A stretch of 64,000 nt of DNA from positions 15,972,037-16,036,036 of the forward strand of contig BSYO01000004.1 of NCBI GenBank assembly GCA_033239525.1. Reading direction: 5' to 3'. Below, one piece after another: positions 33,998 to 46,436 of this stretch. A program made the translations under genes and the position numbers. Below the pieces are notes generated by a model. That model was given only the letters and a program-made list of their open reading frames with translations. It did not search any database and was not told the origin of the DNA. Positions within the stretch are counted from its first letter, which is position 1. Each line of letters starts with the position of its first letter. This stretch comes from Nepenthes gracilis. Its lineage: Eukaryota; Streptophyta; Magnoliopsida; Caryophyllales; Nepenthaceae.

Positions 33998-34485
33998 CTA
34001 GAGAGAGAATCTCTCTCTTCTCTCTAGGATTTCAAATTCGAAATCCGTCTTTCCGCTCTCCCGGCTCTGGCGGCGCCGACGCCGGCCATGGCCAGACTAT
34101 TCGGGGTTCCCTCTGATCCGTCGTCGGACCTCGTCTTCCATGGTCCTCCTGTTCCTTCTCATCCTATTTAGCAGGCGAAGTAGCAGAGTGTCGAGGAAGA
34201 CTTCCCGCCTTTGCTTAATAACTCTCTGGCCACCCCTTATGGCCCTGACGCCGGCTTCCTAGCGAAGGCTAAGGCTTTGGGTGCTGACAAATGTAACCCA
34301 CCGGCACCGGCTAACTCTTCTTGCCCCCCATAGAAGGTTTTGGTGTCCACTGTTGCGGCTCGCTGCAATCGGGTAATAGGGGCGATCGCGTTTCTGTGCC
34401 ACCTGTAAAGACTAATGCGATCAAGGTAACTTCTATCACCGTCCCTGCTACTGGTTCGCCCAAAAAGTCTGATTTTGTTCATCCT
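33998..34485 (+). pseudogene. LINE 5' end: 5' UTR and ORF1 N-terminus, truncated
   Basis: The 5' UTR has CTAGAGAGAGAATCTCTCTC followed by the palindrome GATTTCAAATTCGAAATC. The ORF1 start is at 34088 in good context (GGCCATGGCC), MARLFGVPSDPSSDLVFHG, with stops at 34169 and 34181 in the first 35 codons. The sequence is cut at about 34485 by a minus-strand Family I terminus. Later minus-strand material replaces the rest. Confidence 0.65.
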
Positions 34486-36400
34486 AAGTTAAATGAATTA
34501 AATGAGATGAAAATTACAAAAATGATGTTCTAACTCCAAGTGTTTTGCCAACTTAGATTTAGAACAACGAGTTAGGGCATACCCCGAGCATCACCATGAA
34601 CAAAATCATGAATCGATTAAAAGAAAATTGAAAAACTCCAGCATCATCTAGCCACCAAGATCCAGAATCAACATTTCCAGAACCTGCACCCAAAATCAGA
34701 CAAAACCAATTCCTCCCACATCAACAACATTAGCTATGAACAGTAGCAAGGTTCTTTCTCCCAAGACCAGCAGCTACTCCCGGTAATCCAGCAGCCTCAG
34801 CCTTCAGCATGTTTACCAGCAACCAGCAATTCAGCACCTTCTCAAGTGGCTAATCCACCTTCATCCGTAGCATCAGCACTCCAGCACCTCAGCATCAGCC
34901 CAGTACAAGGCTAAGCTATTACTACTCAGCAGGCAAATTTCACTGCCACTAACAAAATGGGCTTTGTACCCAGTTGGCATTAACCAAAACATCCATTGGA
35001 GAAGGCTACCCAACCCAGAATGCTTCATGCAAGCATTCCAGACCAGAGTCCATACCAGCATGAATCTAAGTTTGGCAACCAACCAACATCTCCAAGGATC
35101 CAATATTCTAGCCTTACAGCTGGCATATAATTTGCAGCAACTTCAATTCAAATGGAAGCACCCACCACACTACAAGTAAGACATCCCAGCCCACAAAACC
35201 CTAAGGGCAACATCAGCAACACTTCCGGCTTCAGCCTCACCCCCTCTTGGGCAGAGAACTTCATTAAATCATCAAGAAACAGATGCCTCAGCACCATGAA
35301 GGGAGAGCAAAATTTGACAACATCAGACTGCTTTCGCCTTAGCACCATCAGTAAGTCACAGAGTTGGCTGGCCCTCAACTGTAGATTCCTACCATCCAGA
35401 ATTCTAGCAAGAGGCCATGATTGCAACCCAGGGAACTCTCCAGGAACAGAACAGCAGAAGCACCATGAAACTCTAGTGGCAGTCCTCGGACTGAAGTTTC
35501 AGCAGCAAACACCAATAATTGCGAAGACCGCAACCCGAAACCGAGCTCCAGCGGCTACACAACTCTGGCCACAAGACATTCATAAAGGAAGCCTGCAGCA
35601 GCTTGGATGGAGCAACATTTGAGATCATACTCCACCCACCCAATGAAGCAAAGGACCATGACCGAGCAACATGGCGACAACACCAAATTGAGCATCCCTA
35701 CAGTAATACCCGATCACTATCAACTGGACGCAGCCAAAGGAGTGATCAACCGGACCAGCAACTATTTATTCCAGCAATTCCTGGTCACAGCAACAAGGAA
35801 AACAGCACTGCCAAGTAACTATGGAAATTCGGCAAATTCAGCATTGACACCTCCAGCAAATTCAGCAAAACAAACATTGCAGCAGAAAATTCCAGTCATT
35901 CCAGCACAACTATGGGATTTACAATCCAGCATACATCATTCCACGAAAATCAGTAGAATATTCCCATGCAAATATCCATCAGCAACTGCCATTACATCAC
36001 AGCAAAAAGGAAATCTACACCATTCCACCATCAGCTGCTGCTCGCACATGCCAATAGATCACTTTAGTAATCCAGCAGCAGCAACCTAATGAGGCACGTT
36101 CAACTTTGATGCTGGAAGCATTGGAATTTAATCTTCAGTAGGTAACATCATAGCCCAGCAGAAGGAGAGAGCCGCAGGGCAAAAGAACCCAAACTTCATA
36201 CAAAATAGGTTCAACATAGTCATTTAAATGGCCTTCAAACTGCTTCAGGACATCAGCAACCATCAGCAGGAGCATGGCATATGCCAAACTTCACAATAAC
36301 AAAATGAAATCAGCAGCCTCGGCCCAATGTTCCAAATCCGAACCATAAACTGCCGGAGAAGATTCACATGCTAATGGAAGTCAACCCTTCCTAGAAATTT
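34486..36400 (-). mobile_element. 5'-truncated Family I element: terminus and 3' UTR only
   Basis: It begins without a T run at aagttaaatgaattaaatgag. The hairpin arms TAACTCCAAGT and CAACTTAGATTTA and the box (gttagggcataccccgagca) follow at 34520-34590. The rest is 1.8 kb of CAGCAG/CCAGCA-rich 3' UTR. No coding sequence is recognisable. Confidence 0.7.
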
Positions 36401-36960
36401 ATTTCTCTTTTTTATACTTATTTTCTTTAAAATATAGATTAAGCATAATTATTCATCCTTGCAGGCTCGGGCCAGTAGACCCTACTGGCTTAGGGAGCGA
36501 ATACTTGAGGGTTGATTATGTTCACTCCATACAATCAATGGTCAAAGGTTCAAAACTTGTGCCTTTCCACAAAACTGGCATCCCTCTAGCGGGATGATCC
36601 CAAAATTTACCTCCAAAAGTAAGGTTGATGCAAAATTTCTATTCTCCAAGATTAATGCCTCAAGAAATGGCGGACCACGTATCACTCAATGGATGGAGTT
36701 ATCATCGATTACCATCGTAATGTTCTAAGGCATGTCAATAGCATCACCCGCTACAACACGCAGCAAGGGTAACTCTTTGAGTTTCCACTGTCACACTAGT
36801 GGCATGCCTAGGGACATTACCCTTTACAACGTGAATCCAGGTCCTAATTTCATGATAACTTTTTTTTTGAGGGAGGATCCACCAAACTAATTTCTCCATC
36901 TAGGAGAATAAATCTATTAAATTTCTAAATGTGAAATTTCTCTCTGAATGTTCGTATACT
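36401..36960. other. Unclassified segment, not LINE-like
   Basis: About 560 bp of ordinary composition, lacking GCTG and CCGGAG motifs and any LINE protein similarity. It contains ggctcgggccagtagaccct near 36465 and a T run at 36863-36871. There is no long frame, terminal repeat or duplication that I can see. It may be a remnant of host DNA or of an unrelated element. Confidence 0.4.
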
Positions 36961-37639
36961 TATTGTCTTGCTTGCGGATGGTCCCTGCTGAAAATGGCGG
37001 ACGCTGCTCTTGGAGCTCTGGTTTGCTGTTTTCTGTTTCTTTGCCGTTGCTTTTGATATGGCGTATGGCTTCTGGAGGGTGTGTGCTGTGATGATGGTAG
37101 CTGCCTTGCAGCTTTACAATAGTCGGCAGTGGTCATTGGCCAGTATGATGCTACTGACCTCTTGTGGCTGTTGCCACATTAGGATTGTAGTGGAGTTGCA
37201 GATACTATCCCTGGCTGGTGTCTGCTTGTACTTCCTAGGATGATATGATCCTGATGCTGAGTAATGCTGCACCTGTAGCATTTGTTTTGGCTCTTTGCTG
37301 CCTGTCGCCTTTTGGAAGCTGCTGCTGGCCTGGGCGAATGAACCCTGGGTTTATACTCCGCCTTTGTTGCTGAGGGTGGATTGGGTGTTGGCTGATTTTG
37401 GGTATTGCTACTGGATTTGTTTGACCTTGGATCTCGGTTACAACTGCTCCCGTAATGATGCCCCTGTCTGTGCTGTGCCCTTTCTATGTACACTGTTCCC
37501 TCTGTTGAATGCTGAGGAAATTCATTGCTGAGTTTTCATTCCTTTTGTATGGCTGGTATGAATTGCTGGGCTGTTGTGGTTGTCTTGTTTGCTGAGACAG
37601 ATTTGGATTGAGGGGTCAGGCTGTCATCTGCTGCCTTGG
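36961..37639 (+). repeat. GCTG-rich 3' UTR-like segment
   Basis: TGCTGG/GCTGCT-rich sequence on the plus strand with blocks shared with other Family I 3' UTRs (CTGGGCGAATG near 37334, CTCCGCCTTTGTTGCTGAGG near 37357). The latter block recurs at about 41203. It is probably an older 3' UTR into which HAL-2 inserted; no clear target-site duplication was found. Confidence 0.6.
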
Positions 37640-37709
37640 GGCTCGATTTGGAAGTTGATGTTGCCTATCACTCTGTTCCTAACAGATTAAAGAAGAATTC
37701 AGTTAGTCT

Positions 37710-39002
37710 TTGGCCCCGGCTCCTGGTGCTGAAGTGGATGGGTGTTTGTCTTTTAAACCCATCCCTGTTCAAGGGTTATCTGAAGTTGGTGTTGAAGCTG
37801 CACCCCATGATGTGGGGACATCTGTTAGAAAGATTGTTTCCCATTCTGTTAGTGATGAGTTTTCTTGGGTTAGGCAGTCTTGTAGTCCTGCCTGTGAAGA
37901 ATGCTCAGCTAGTGGGCAGGTATCTTCAATGCCGGCCCAACAAATGGATTCGGATCCCTTTCAGACAACCTTTGCTGTGTGCTCCTCTGATCCCCCTGGG
38001 TCCAGGTCTGGGGCCCTTTCTGGGTCCACGAATGCTGAGCCTGCTAATGTTGCCTCATCCTTTGATAACCCTGGGCTGGATGTGGGCACTCAAGTTGTGG
38101 ATGATCTTGTTGCAGATTATCCTCAGCGGCAACATACTAACCTGGTATGCGTCCAAATTGGGGCTGGTTCTATGGAGGCGCCCCAGACTTCTACAGTTGA
38201 ATTGGGTGATGATTCGAATAATCAGCACCAGGTTGATGGGTCAATTGGAATAGCTGCTTCAGCTGAGGTTGGTCCAACTCCTAGAGTCGATGACTCTACT
38301 CCGGAGTCTATCGTGCGGATCTCCCGCAAGTACTCCCTGGCTGATGCTGTGGATGGCTTATTGTCTAAGGCCCCATCTGATCTTCATGATGTCAGCTCGT
38401 GCCCCTTGTCTGGCGACCCAGATATGGGCCCTGAGGATTCAGGGGCAGAAGTAGTGCTACCCTGTATCTTGGAGAGTGGTTTAGTCCATGCTTTGCCCTT
38501 ATCCCTATCCAAACAGGAGCTTGATAACCTGATGCCCATGAGCCAGGTTGAAGGGCCTCCTGAAGGGGATTTGGCTCATGAGATTAGCCTTACTCCTGGG
38601 GTTGAAGAATCTACACCAGAGTCTATTGAGCGGATCGTTCATAAATACTCCCTCGCTGCCTCTTCTCCTGGAGATTGCCTTCATAATCCATCTGTTGATG
38701 GATTTGTGGATCCAGCCGAACATGCTCTTCGATCTATGCCATGTCTGGTCCCTGTTACTGGTTGCCTGGATCTGAATTCGGAGCCCTTAGTGGCTGTTAC
38801 TAAGGATTTTGATTGTAGAGTAGGCCCTGCTAGATCCTGTGAGTATCCTGCTGCGGGTGCTGTGGCTAATGTCTATGACGATTGCCATCGCTATGATGAT
38901 GAACAATTCACTAGACAGGCTATAAATGGGTGGGAACGAGTGGCTGCTGAACGCCGGTGGCGTAAATCCGCTTCCAAGAAAGTCCGGCGACCTCATTCCT
39001 GA
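37710..39002 (+). pseudogene. HAL-2 ORF1 C-terminal domain, open for 430 codons
   Basis: The DUF4283-like and zinc-knuckle parts are missing by truncation. What remains is an acidic, Ser/Pro-rich tail. It contains the motif twice: DDSTPESIVRISRKYSLADA (about 38292) and EESTPESIERIVHKYSLAAS (about 38607). It ends FTRQAINGWERVAAERRW and then RKSASKKVRRPHS. The unbroken length suggests a recent insertion, since neutral decay had not yet broken the frame. Upstream, 37636-37740 continues in another frame. No catalytic motif is present. Confidence 0.78.
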
Positions 39003-40737
39003 TTTTTGCTGCAGTTGGAGTAGTTCCTGGTTTTTTTGGGTCTATGCTGGCTGATCGAGTTAGGTAGCTGTTCCTTCTGAACTGCTCTCTTCTGGGTGGC
39101 TATCGTGCTAAGCTGATTGGCTTTAATGGCCCATCTGTTTGTGGTTTCTGTGGACCTGATGCTAAATGATGTTGCTTTTTGGCTGCTAGTTGTTCCTGAA
39201 GGCCTATCAATGTGCTGATCCAATGCTGCCTCTGAACTGGCGCATTGGGGCTTTGGGGATCTGCTGGCCTATGATGTGGACCATGTCTGTTTATCTCATG
39301 CTGGTCTTGTGGCTTCTTGCTGGAGGCGTGGAATGCAGTATGTATATGCGAATGTGCAGTACTGCCGGTTACTGGCTTCTTTCTGCTGCCTGGGTTGTGA
39401 GGCTGAGACGGTGTGAAGTGTTGCTAATGATGTAGGAGGAGCCTCCTTGCTGTACATACTGTTCTACTGATGAGAATCCTGTCTCGGGTTTATATTGAGT
39501 GTTGAGGCAGATGGTACTGCTTTGGATTGCAATGATGAGCTTCTATGCAGCTTTCTGATGCTGCTGGTGCCTGCTGAAGATAGGCCGAGCTGATTTAGCC
39601 AGTTGCATGCCGGATATCCTCAACTGATTCGGATATCTGGAAGTTGGTTGCCAGGTTGACAATGAGGCTGGCTGATGGAGGTGGATTGGCTGGAATCCCA
39701 GGTCCCTTCTGCTGTTGTTTTGCTGGCGCTGAAATGGTGCTGCGAACTGATGCCCTGCTGCTTCTGATGCATGGATACGTTAATGGAGCTACTTTCTATT
39801 GCTGAATATAGAAGGCCAGCTTGTCCTGCGCTGAAGATGGATATGAATTTTTGGTTAAACGCTGTCCTCTTAGTGGTTTTTGGGGGCGAAGCCTTCCTAT
39901 GGCTGGATGATAACTAGCTGATTTGGTGTCAGGATTCGGTGGCTATTCTGCCTGCTTTGATGTTGGGAGAATATTGTCGCAGGCATTTTGGCATGTTATG
40001 CTGAGTAGTGGGTGTCCAGTCATGCTGTTGTTTCTTCCACCCTAGGTGTTGCATGCACAGTCTGGCTGCACACACTGCCTGTTGGAATTTTGGTGATGAA
40101 GGGGGTGATGCCTCCTTTGCAAAAAGGTGCTGTTTGGTGAAGATGCTGAATTAATTCATTAATGTTGTCTGTGGAGTAAGCTGGCTCCACAGTGGAAAGT
40201 TGCTGATTTATGCACTGAAAAGCTCCTGTGGAATACCTCTCTTGTGGATGTTCCACGGGTACATCCATGCTGTGGTAGGCAAATGGATCCCGCCCTGATT
40301 GGTTGTATACCTGGAGTCCTTAGCTCCATTCTACACCACTCTGGTTGGGGCTATAATTCCTGCACGGGAGGGGCTGTTGATGAGGCTGATGCTGATGCTG
40401 ATGTTGCCTCTGTTTGGTGCTGGCCGTTTGTTGCTGATGCGGAAAAAAAAAAAAAGCTGTTGTTGCTGCTCGCTCCATTGTGATGCAGAATGGGTTGCTG
40501 AACTTGATGTTCTGCTGCGGTTTTCTTCCTTTGTTGCAGGAAATAATGATCTTGGTGATGCTCCTCGTGAGCTTGGGATGTAGTTATGATTTTGGCTGTG
40601 TGCTTTCCAGCTTAGTTATGCCCGTTTTTTTTGGCTTTATCTGTTGGGTTATTGCTCTTATATTGCTGGAGCATTATTGCATTGAGTGGCTACCAGCTTT
40701 TTTGTTCTCTCTGATGGTTTCATATGATGTAATTTGT

Positions 40738-40859
40738 GTTCGGGGTATGCCCCAGCACTCATGCTCTATTCCCAAGTCGGAAAAACACTTGGGGATTGAC
40801 CAAAATTGTAATTTTTTCTCCCATTAATCCAAATTCACTTACTTACCAAAAAAAAAAAA
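40738..40859 (+). other. Family I 3' terminus of HAL-2
   Basis: Box GTTCGGGGTATGCCCCAGC, hairpin arms TCCCAAGT and ACTTGGGGA with loop CGGAAAAAC, CCCATTAATCC, CACTTACTTACC and 12 A. Confidence 0.85.
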
Positions 40860-41245
40860 TGATTTGCTAATATTGCCGGGGATTGCATTGGCCTTGCCCT
40901 GTTTTCTTGTTGTCTCTGGGCTGCAGTGAGGAGATGACTTCATATGTTTTGAGTGATGAATTTGTTTCCTCATAGGCCGGAGTGGATTTGCGTATGATGA
41001 GGCCGGAGTGGCTTTGCATCCGGAGTGCCTGTATAGGCCGGAGTGGCCGTGAGTTAGCTGAATCCGGCGTGCACGTTGCCGGAGAACAATTTGCCGGAGT
41101 GGATTTTGCCGAAGTGAAATTTACCGGGGTGCAATTTTGCCGGAGTTCAAGTTTCCGGAGTGCATTTTTGCCGGAGTGCAATCTGCCGAAGTTTTGTACT
41201 CCGCCTTTGTTGCTGAGGGTGGATTCGGTGTTGGCTGATATTGGG
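40860..41245 (+). repeat. 3' UTR-like segment with GCCGGAGTG units
   Basis: About twelve units of GCCGGAGTGxxxTTTGC type (40975-41190), a tidy version of the CCGGAG repeat, then CTCCGCCTTTGTTGCTGAGG as at 37357. The LINE-D terminus has inserted at 41246. Confidence 0.65.
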
Positions 41246-41372
41246 TTTTTTTGGTAAGTAAGTTTAATGAATTAAAGGAAATAAAAAGTACAAAAAATGA
41301 TGTTCTGACTCCAAGTGTTTTGCCGACTTGGACTAAGAACAACGAGCTAGGGCATACCCCGAGCAACACCAT
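41246..41372 (-). other. Family I 3' terminus of LINE-D
   Basis: On the minus strand: box TGCTCGGGGTATGCCCTAGC, hairpin arms GTCCAAGT and ACTTGGAGTC, TTAAACTTACTTACC and A run. The left flank is ctgatattggg. Confidence 0.82.
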
Positions 41373-42099
41373 GAACAAAATATATAACAGATTAACAGCA
41401 AATGAAAAAACCTCACCTAGGTGAAATTTAGCAAATAGACCGAAAGCAACCCGGCCCAAACAACAAAGCATACTTAATAAATCAACAAGAAAGCAAAAAA
41501 AACCACCAGAGAAGCAAAATAATGGGATCTCCAGCCCACTGCTGCATATACGATCTTGGTAGCCCTAGAGTAGCAGCCACCAGCACCAATATGCCGCCAA
41601 TTCAGAGCCAGCTTCAATTCAGTGGGCCAGCCACTTCCAGCTCTCACCATCAACATAAGTAGCACAATCTACATGAGCATCAAACGCAGGCATCCAACAT
41701 CAGCAGCAAACTGCTCAGCCCAATATCAGCAGTAAGAATGAAGCTCCAGAAATCATGGTCGCATCAACATAGTCACTACTAGCAACCTGCGTCAGAGCAA
41801 CCCTTACTTCGAGCTTCTGTAGGAGATTGCAGCATAGGATACTAACATTCTACAGCACACGCACAGCCCCAACACTCCACATATAGAATTCAAAGATACA
41901 GCAATGAGATGGCTCCCAATCAGCTGTATCCATGCAATCAGTAGGAACAACGCCTGACTCCACATCAACTCAAACGGCAGTACCCGTCACAACATCGATA
42001 CAGAAAGCAGAGCACATAGAGCGTGCTATTGACAGCATCACCTTGCTTCGTCACCACCGATGCCATGCTTCAGAAGATTGCCACATCAGCAATTCCACA

Positions 42100-43080
42100 T
42101 CAGGAGGCGAGCCCAGCCACTTTAGCATATTTGCTTCATATGAACAAAAGAGTTGCTGGTCAAGCCCGGCGCCAGAGGCACTACGTCCAAAAGATATTCA
42201 AGAGGCGCACCGGACTATGCACTCCAGCCGTAAATGCTCCGGAAAGGAACACTCCAGTCTAAGAGCTCCGGCAATATAGCGCTAAAAAAGTCTCTCTCTT
42301 TTTTTTTATACAACGGATATGATGAAAGCGATTCACGCCAACCAAGAGAAGCCGGACCAAAATGGATTCACTCCGGATTCTGGAGCTCCTACACACTGGA
42401 ATCCGGAGCTCTCACACTCCAGAACCGGAGTTCTCACTTTTTTTTTGGTAAGTAAGAATTTTGGATTAATGGGAGAAAAAATTTACAAAATTAATGTTTT
42501 ATCTCCAAGTATTTTAGCAGGGAGATAAAACATAATAGCTAGGGCATTCCCCGAGCCACTGAGTACAACAAAAGACATCAAAATGATGAAACAAGATTAA
42601 ATTCCCCTAGGGGGAAAATACTCAACAAAAAAAAGGCCAAACATGAGGTCTGTCCATTTTAGAATAATAAGTCTTCAACGAGGATGTAACGGCGCTCCAC
42701 CGATACAGCAAAGAGACCACTTCACCCACTACATTGAGCCAGCCAGCAGGGGCCTCAGCAGCATGGCACCTTCCACCACCACAGCACATAACCGGAGTTC
42801 TCACACTCCGGATTTCGGATTACTTCACTCCGGAACCGGAGTACACACATGCAAGATGCACCTTTTTTTTAAAACGTGGACCCACTCCGGATTCCGGAGT
42901 TCACACCACACACTCCGGAAACCGGAGCTCACACTCCGGAGTCCGGATTTCCCAGATTTTTTTTTTTTTATGGAATCCACTCCGGAGTCCGGATTTCACA
43001 GAATTTTTTTTTTAAGTGGAAACCACTCCGGATTCTGGAGTTCACAACACTCCGGAATCCGAAGTTCACACATTTTTTTT
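42100..43080 (-). repeat. CCGGAG dyad block inside the LINE-D 3' UTR
   Basis: Degenerate ACTCCGG...CCGGAGT units, with T runs between the units in the last 250 bp. Near 42060-42110 the block tgccacatcagcaattccacat resembles the end block at 6630, which gives the orientation. It is interrupted by a Family I tail at 42438-42789. It lies between CAGCAG-type segments, so it was either captured by, or inserted into, a Family I 3' UTR. Confidence 0.65.
42438..42789 (-). mobile_element. Truncated Family I tail with 15 bp target-site duplication
   Basis: A 352 bp insertion: T run, GGTAAGTAAG, hairpin and box (gctagggcattccccgagcc), then about 230 bp of 3' UTR. The repeat aaccggagttctcac occurs at 42423-42437 and 42790-42804. 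The target is itself a CCGGAG unit. Confidence 0.9.
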
Positions 43081-43787
43081 TTTTGAAGATTACACAAGCA
43101 AAGCCCAAAATCATCCTCTACGGAGGCAGATCAAGCTTCATACGCAATTCACTTTGGGTGTAGGGCACAGAAACAACCAAGAACAGCAGCTGCTTTCCAG
43201 CGCCATATGACAGCATGGACATGGCATAAGCTAATCCGCACAGCATCAAAAAAATCAATAGCAATCAACTCCAACAAAGGCAGAACTGGAAAAGCAACAG
43301 CAAACCGCAGGATCGAATCTAGAGAAGCAGCTTTCACAATTTCAAAACATCAAGGTATCTTTCCAGTCCATATCAAGGTCATCCGAACATTAGCAAAATA
43401 GATCAAAGGCAGTGCAGCAAACCCACCAACCGTTCAAAGCAACTGAAGCAGCAGATACGATCAGCCCTCATTGCATATCAGGATTAATGCAGATAATCCG
43501 CTGTTCAGCAGCAACAGATATGAACGACCAAACAGGCAAATCAAAAGCTGCAATCCCAACTACTGCATCAACAATAAACCACCCAACCACAAGCTGGCAA
43601 ATCCAGAACAGCACCATAAAACTCCCTTGCAGACCCCAGGAACCGACCAGCTACCCCAACTATCTACAGCTGCAAAGGAGACTCACTCAAGCTCAAACAG
43701 GCAAGATTAAGATGGGACTGCCCATCACTCTTATATATATATATTTTTTCTCCTCTTTTTTTTTCCTTTTTTTTTTCTTTCTTTCCT
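43081..43787 (-). repeat. LINE-D 3' UTR, ORF2-proximal part
   Basis: On the minus strand the ORF2 stop is followed by TATAAAGG and an A/G tract (+ strand 43745-43790 is T/C-rich, with TATATATATA at 43733), then GCTG-rich sequence. No gene is seen. Confidence 0.72.
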
Positions 43788-45460
43788 TTATAACCTCCAA
43801 TGCATAAGAAGCGAAAGGGCATAACGCCCGTCAACAGACAAGGATGCCTTCAATTTGTCCCGTACGACATTTGTAATTTGAGAGCAGATCTGGAAAATAT
43901 CCTGTGAGGAGGATTTTTGGAAGGTCCGGTGGTTACGTTCTCTCCAAATAAAATAAACCGTGGCCGCAAGAGAGAGACGCTTGGATATGGCAAAAGGATT
44001 CTTGCCTTTCCATTGATGGGAAGCCCAGATGATATTATGGAACCAGTCGGGGTAAGGCCACTGAAAACCGGCTTTCCTTTGAATGTTGATCCACATGGAT
44101 CTAGAGAATGGACATGAGAAAAAAAGATGATCATGGTTTTCATCGTCCGAGTTGCATAGGATACACAATTTGGATAGAGTTGGAACGCCTTGAATGCGGT
44201 CAGTGGTATTAAGCCTGCCTTGGATCGCAAGCTAGAGAGTAAAAGCGTGGGCAGGAATATGGGATGGACCCCAAACTAAGGTGGTCCAACTCAGCTTTGG
44301 CTTGGGTGGGTGGATAAGTAAGTAGGCAGATTTCGTCGAAAAAACACTGTTCGGGTTCCCATTCCATCTAAGGGAATCTTTCTGCTCGGTGTTGGGGAGA
44401 TAAGAGGGCATGTTTTTAATAAGATTCGACACTTCTTGATCATACGGATTAGGCCAAGCCCATTGGTCATCGCGGATTATTTGTGAGACCTTGGCGTCCC
44501 AGGGTAAACTGGAAACCAAATGAATACGATCAGAATTGACTTTACGCAGCGGCCCCATAGGATGCCAGTTATCATGCCAAAGGAAAGTATCACGGCCGTC
44601 GCCAATGTTTTTAGAAGAATGAGAGAGCATGAAGGGGCGATTCTTCATAATCTTTTTCCAACCCCTGGGGGCTGTATCAGGAACTTTGAGAATCCAGATA
44701 CAACGATCCTTGATTCTATTTTTGTGGATCCAAGAAGACCAAGCCGATTCAGGATCCTTCAGCATGATACGCCATAAAAGCTTGCAGATGAGGGCTTTAT
44801 TCTAGGCCTCTAAATTCTTAAGGCCCAACCCACCTTCGCTCTTCGGGTAGCAAATGTCAGCCCAAGCTACTTTAGCACTCGCCTTCCCATCGGCAGAGCC
44901 GTTCCACAAGAACCGTCTCATCAAACGGACGATTTGATTAAGAATAGATTTGGGCAGAATGAAAATTGCTGCCCAATAATGGTGGACGGACGAAAGGATA
45001 GAAGCAATGAGATGCAGTCTCCCCCCAAAAGAGAGCCATCTATTCTTCCAAGATTGAATACGCCGGGTAATTTTCTCAGTGAGAGCATTGCTATCCTGAA
45101 TCGACAACCCCGTGATGGGAAGTTTGCCTACTTTGAACCCCGTGATATCAGCGATGCTTTGATGAAGGGAATTGTCTTTTGAGCAGATGAATATTTCACT
45201 CTTATTAACATTGGCCGACAGGCCAGAGAGCCAATGGAACTCCTCGAGACAATCCTTTAGAATATGAATCGAGCTGGCATCAGCATGAGAAAAGAGAAGG
45301 AGGTCGTCAGCAAAAGCTAGCATAACAGTATGAGTCAATTCACATTTCCAATGAAATTTAAACTTATCATTTCTGCGAGCCTTGATTTCAATAATACCAT
45401 TCAAAACTTCCATAACCAGAACAAAAAGGTAAGGAGATATGGGATCTCCTTGTCGGAGAC

Positions 45461-46159
45461 TTTTTTTTTTTGGTAAGTAATTAAATGCATTAAAGTTTAA
45501 ATAAAATGTACAATAACAATGCTATTAACCAAGTATTTTACCGACTTGGGGAAAGAGACATAGCAACAGGGGAGCCCCCAAACCAATGACAACAGTCATT
45601 AAAAAATAAGATTACAATAATATTCGTTCGTTGTAAGAAAGAAAATCCGATCGGCCAAAGTGAATGAAGAATCACCCTGCCACTGAGATCATCATCACTT
45701 CAACATCGTCAAGCCACTAAATTCACTCCGGCTTTTAAAGAAACTCAGGCGGAGTGCGCTTCAAAAGGCCACTCCGCTTCAAAATGCACTCCGGGTTCAA
45801 ATAGCCGCTCTGTCCTCTAAGGCACTCCGGCATTGCAATGCCACTCCGTCCTCAGCACATGCAAACCACGTAAACCACTCCGGCTTGTTGGTGTGCAAAA
45901 GGCACTCCGGCTTCAAAAGCCACTCCGGTCTCAAGAGGCACTCCGGCAACAGAATGCCTCTCACACCGGATTCACTCCGGCTTTAAAAGAATAAAAGGCG
46001 CTCCAGCTTAAAAAGGCCACACCGCCTCAAAGTGCACTCCGGCTTCAGAAAACACTTCATCCTCTAAATGCACTCCAGCAATGAAATGCCACTCCGTCCA
46101 ATAGAAGGAAACAACCATTGGGATTCAAGGCCACAACTGCCAGCAGAACTTTTGGTGAA
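45461..46159 (-). mobile_element. Family II tail with CCGGAG block inserted in LINE-D ORF2
   Basis: A 699 bp insertion: T run 45461-45471, GGTAAGTAATTAA, hairpin arms TTAACCAAGT and ACTTGGGGAA, then CCGGAG-type repeat (45720-46110) read on the minus strand. The direct repeat tcggagac flanks it (45453-45460 and 46160-46167). It interrupts the codons just before GLRQGDP, and shows again that CCGGAG repeats precede the Family II terminus. Confidence 0.82.
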
Positions 46160-46252
46160 TCGGAGACGTTTTTCGCCTTTAAAGAAACCAACCACTTTCC
46201 CATTAATATTCACAGAGAACGAGGGAGTGGTTATGCATTGACTTATCCAGTC

Positions 46253-46436
46253 ATATTTTGTTGTTTCCGTTAGACGTTGTCATCCTAGAGGCCTTTATGT
46301 ATATTCTTATGTACTGTTCGCTCGGGGTATGCCCTAGCGTTTTATGTTTTATTTCCAAGTCAGAATACTTGGAGATAAACATAATTTTTGTACTCTTTTT
46401 CTTCCATTAATCCAAAATACTTACTTACCAAAAAAA
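46253..46436 (+). mobile_element. 184 bp Family I tail with 16 bp target-site duplication
   Basis: It holds box GCTCGGGGTATGCCCTAGCG (46319-46338), hairpin arms TTTCCAAGT and ACTTGGAGATAAA, CCATTAATCC, TTACTTACC and 8 A. The direct repeat attgacttatccagtc lies at 46237-46252 and 46437-46452. It interrupts LINE-D ORF2 and is on the opposite strand. Confidence 0.92.

Larger units (their letters stand above)
37640..40859 (+). mobile_element. HAL-2: 5'-truncated ORF1-only element
   Basis: An ORF1 tail open for 430 codons (37710-39002) is followed directly by a GCTG-rich 3' UTR (39003-40737), box GTTCGGGGTATGCCCCAGC, hairpin arms TCCCAAGT and ACTTGGGGA, CACTTACTTACC and poly(A) at 40848-40859. 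No A-rich tract and no ORF2 lie between ORF1 and the 3' UTR. Confidence 0.82.

Noticed and set aside
37636..38253. 205-codon Leu-rich frame overlapping HAL-2 ORF1
   Set aside because: It is a shifted reading of the ORF1 tail, which has the conserved motifs in the other frame.
40415..40455. Possible LINE 3' end at the A run near 40443
   Set aside because: No ACTTACC, box or hairpin precedes it, and the sequence continues as the same GCTG-rich 3' UTR.
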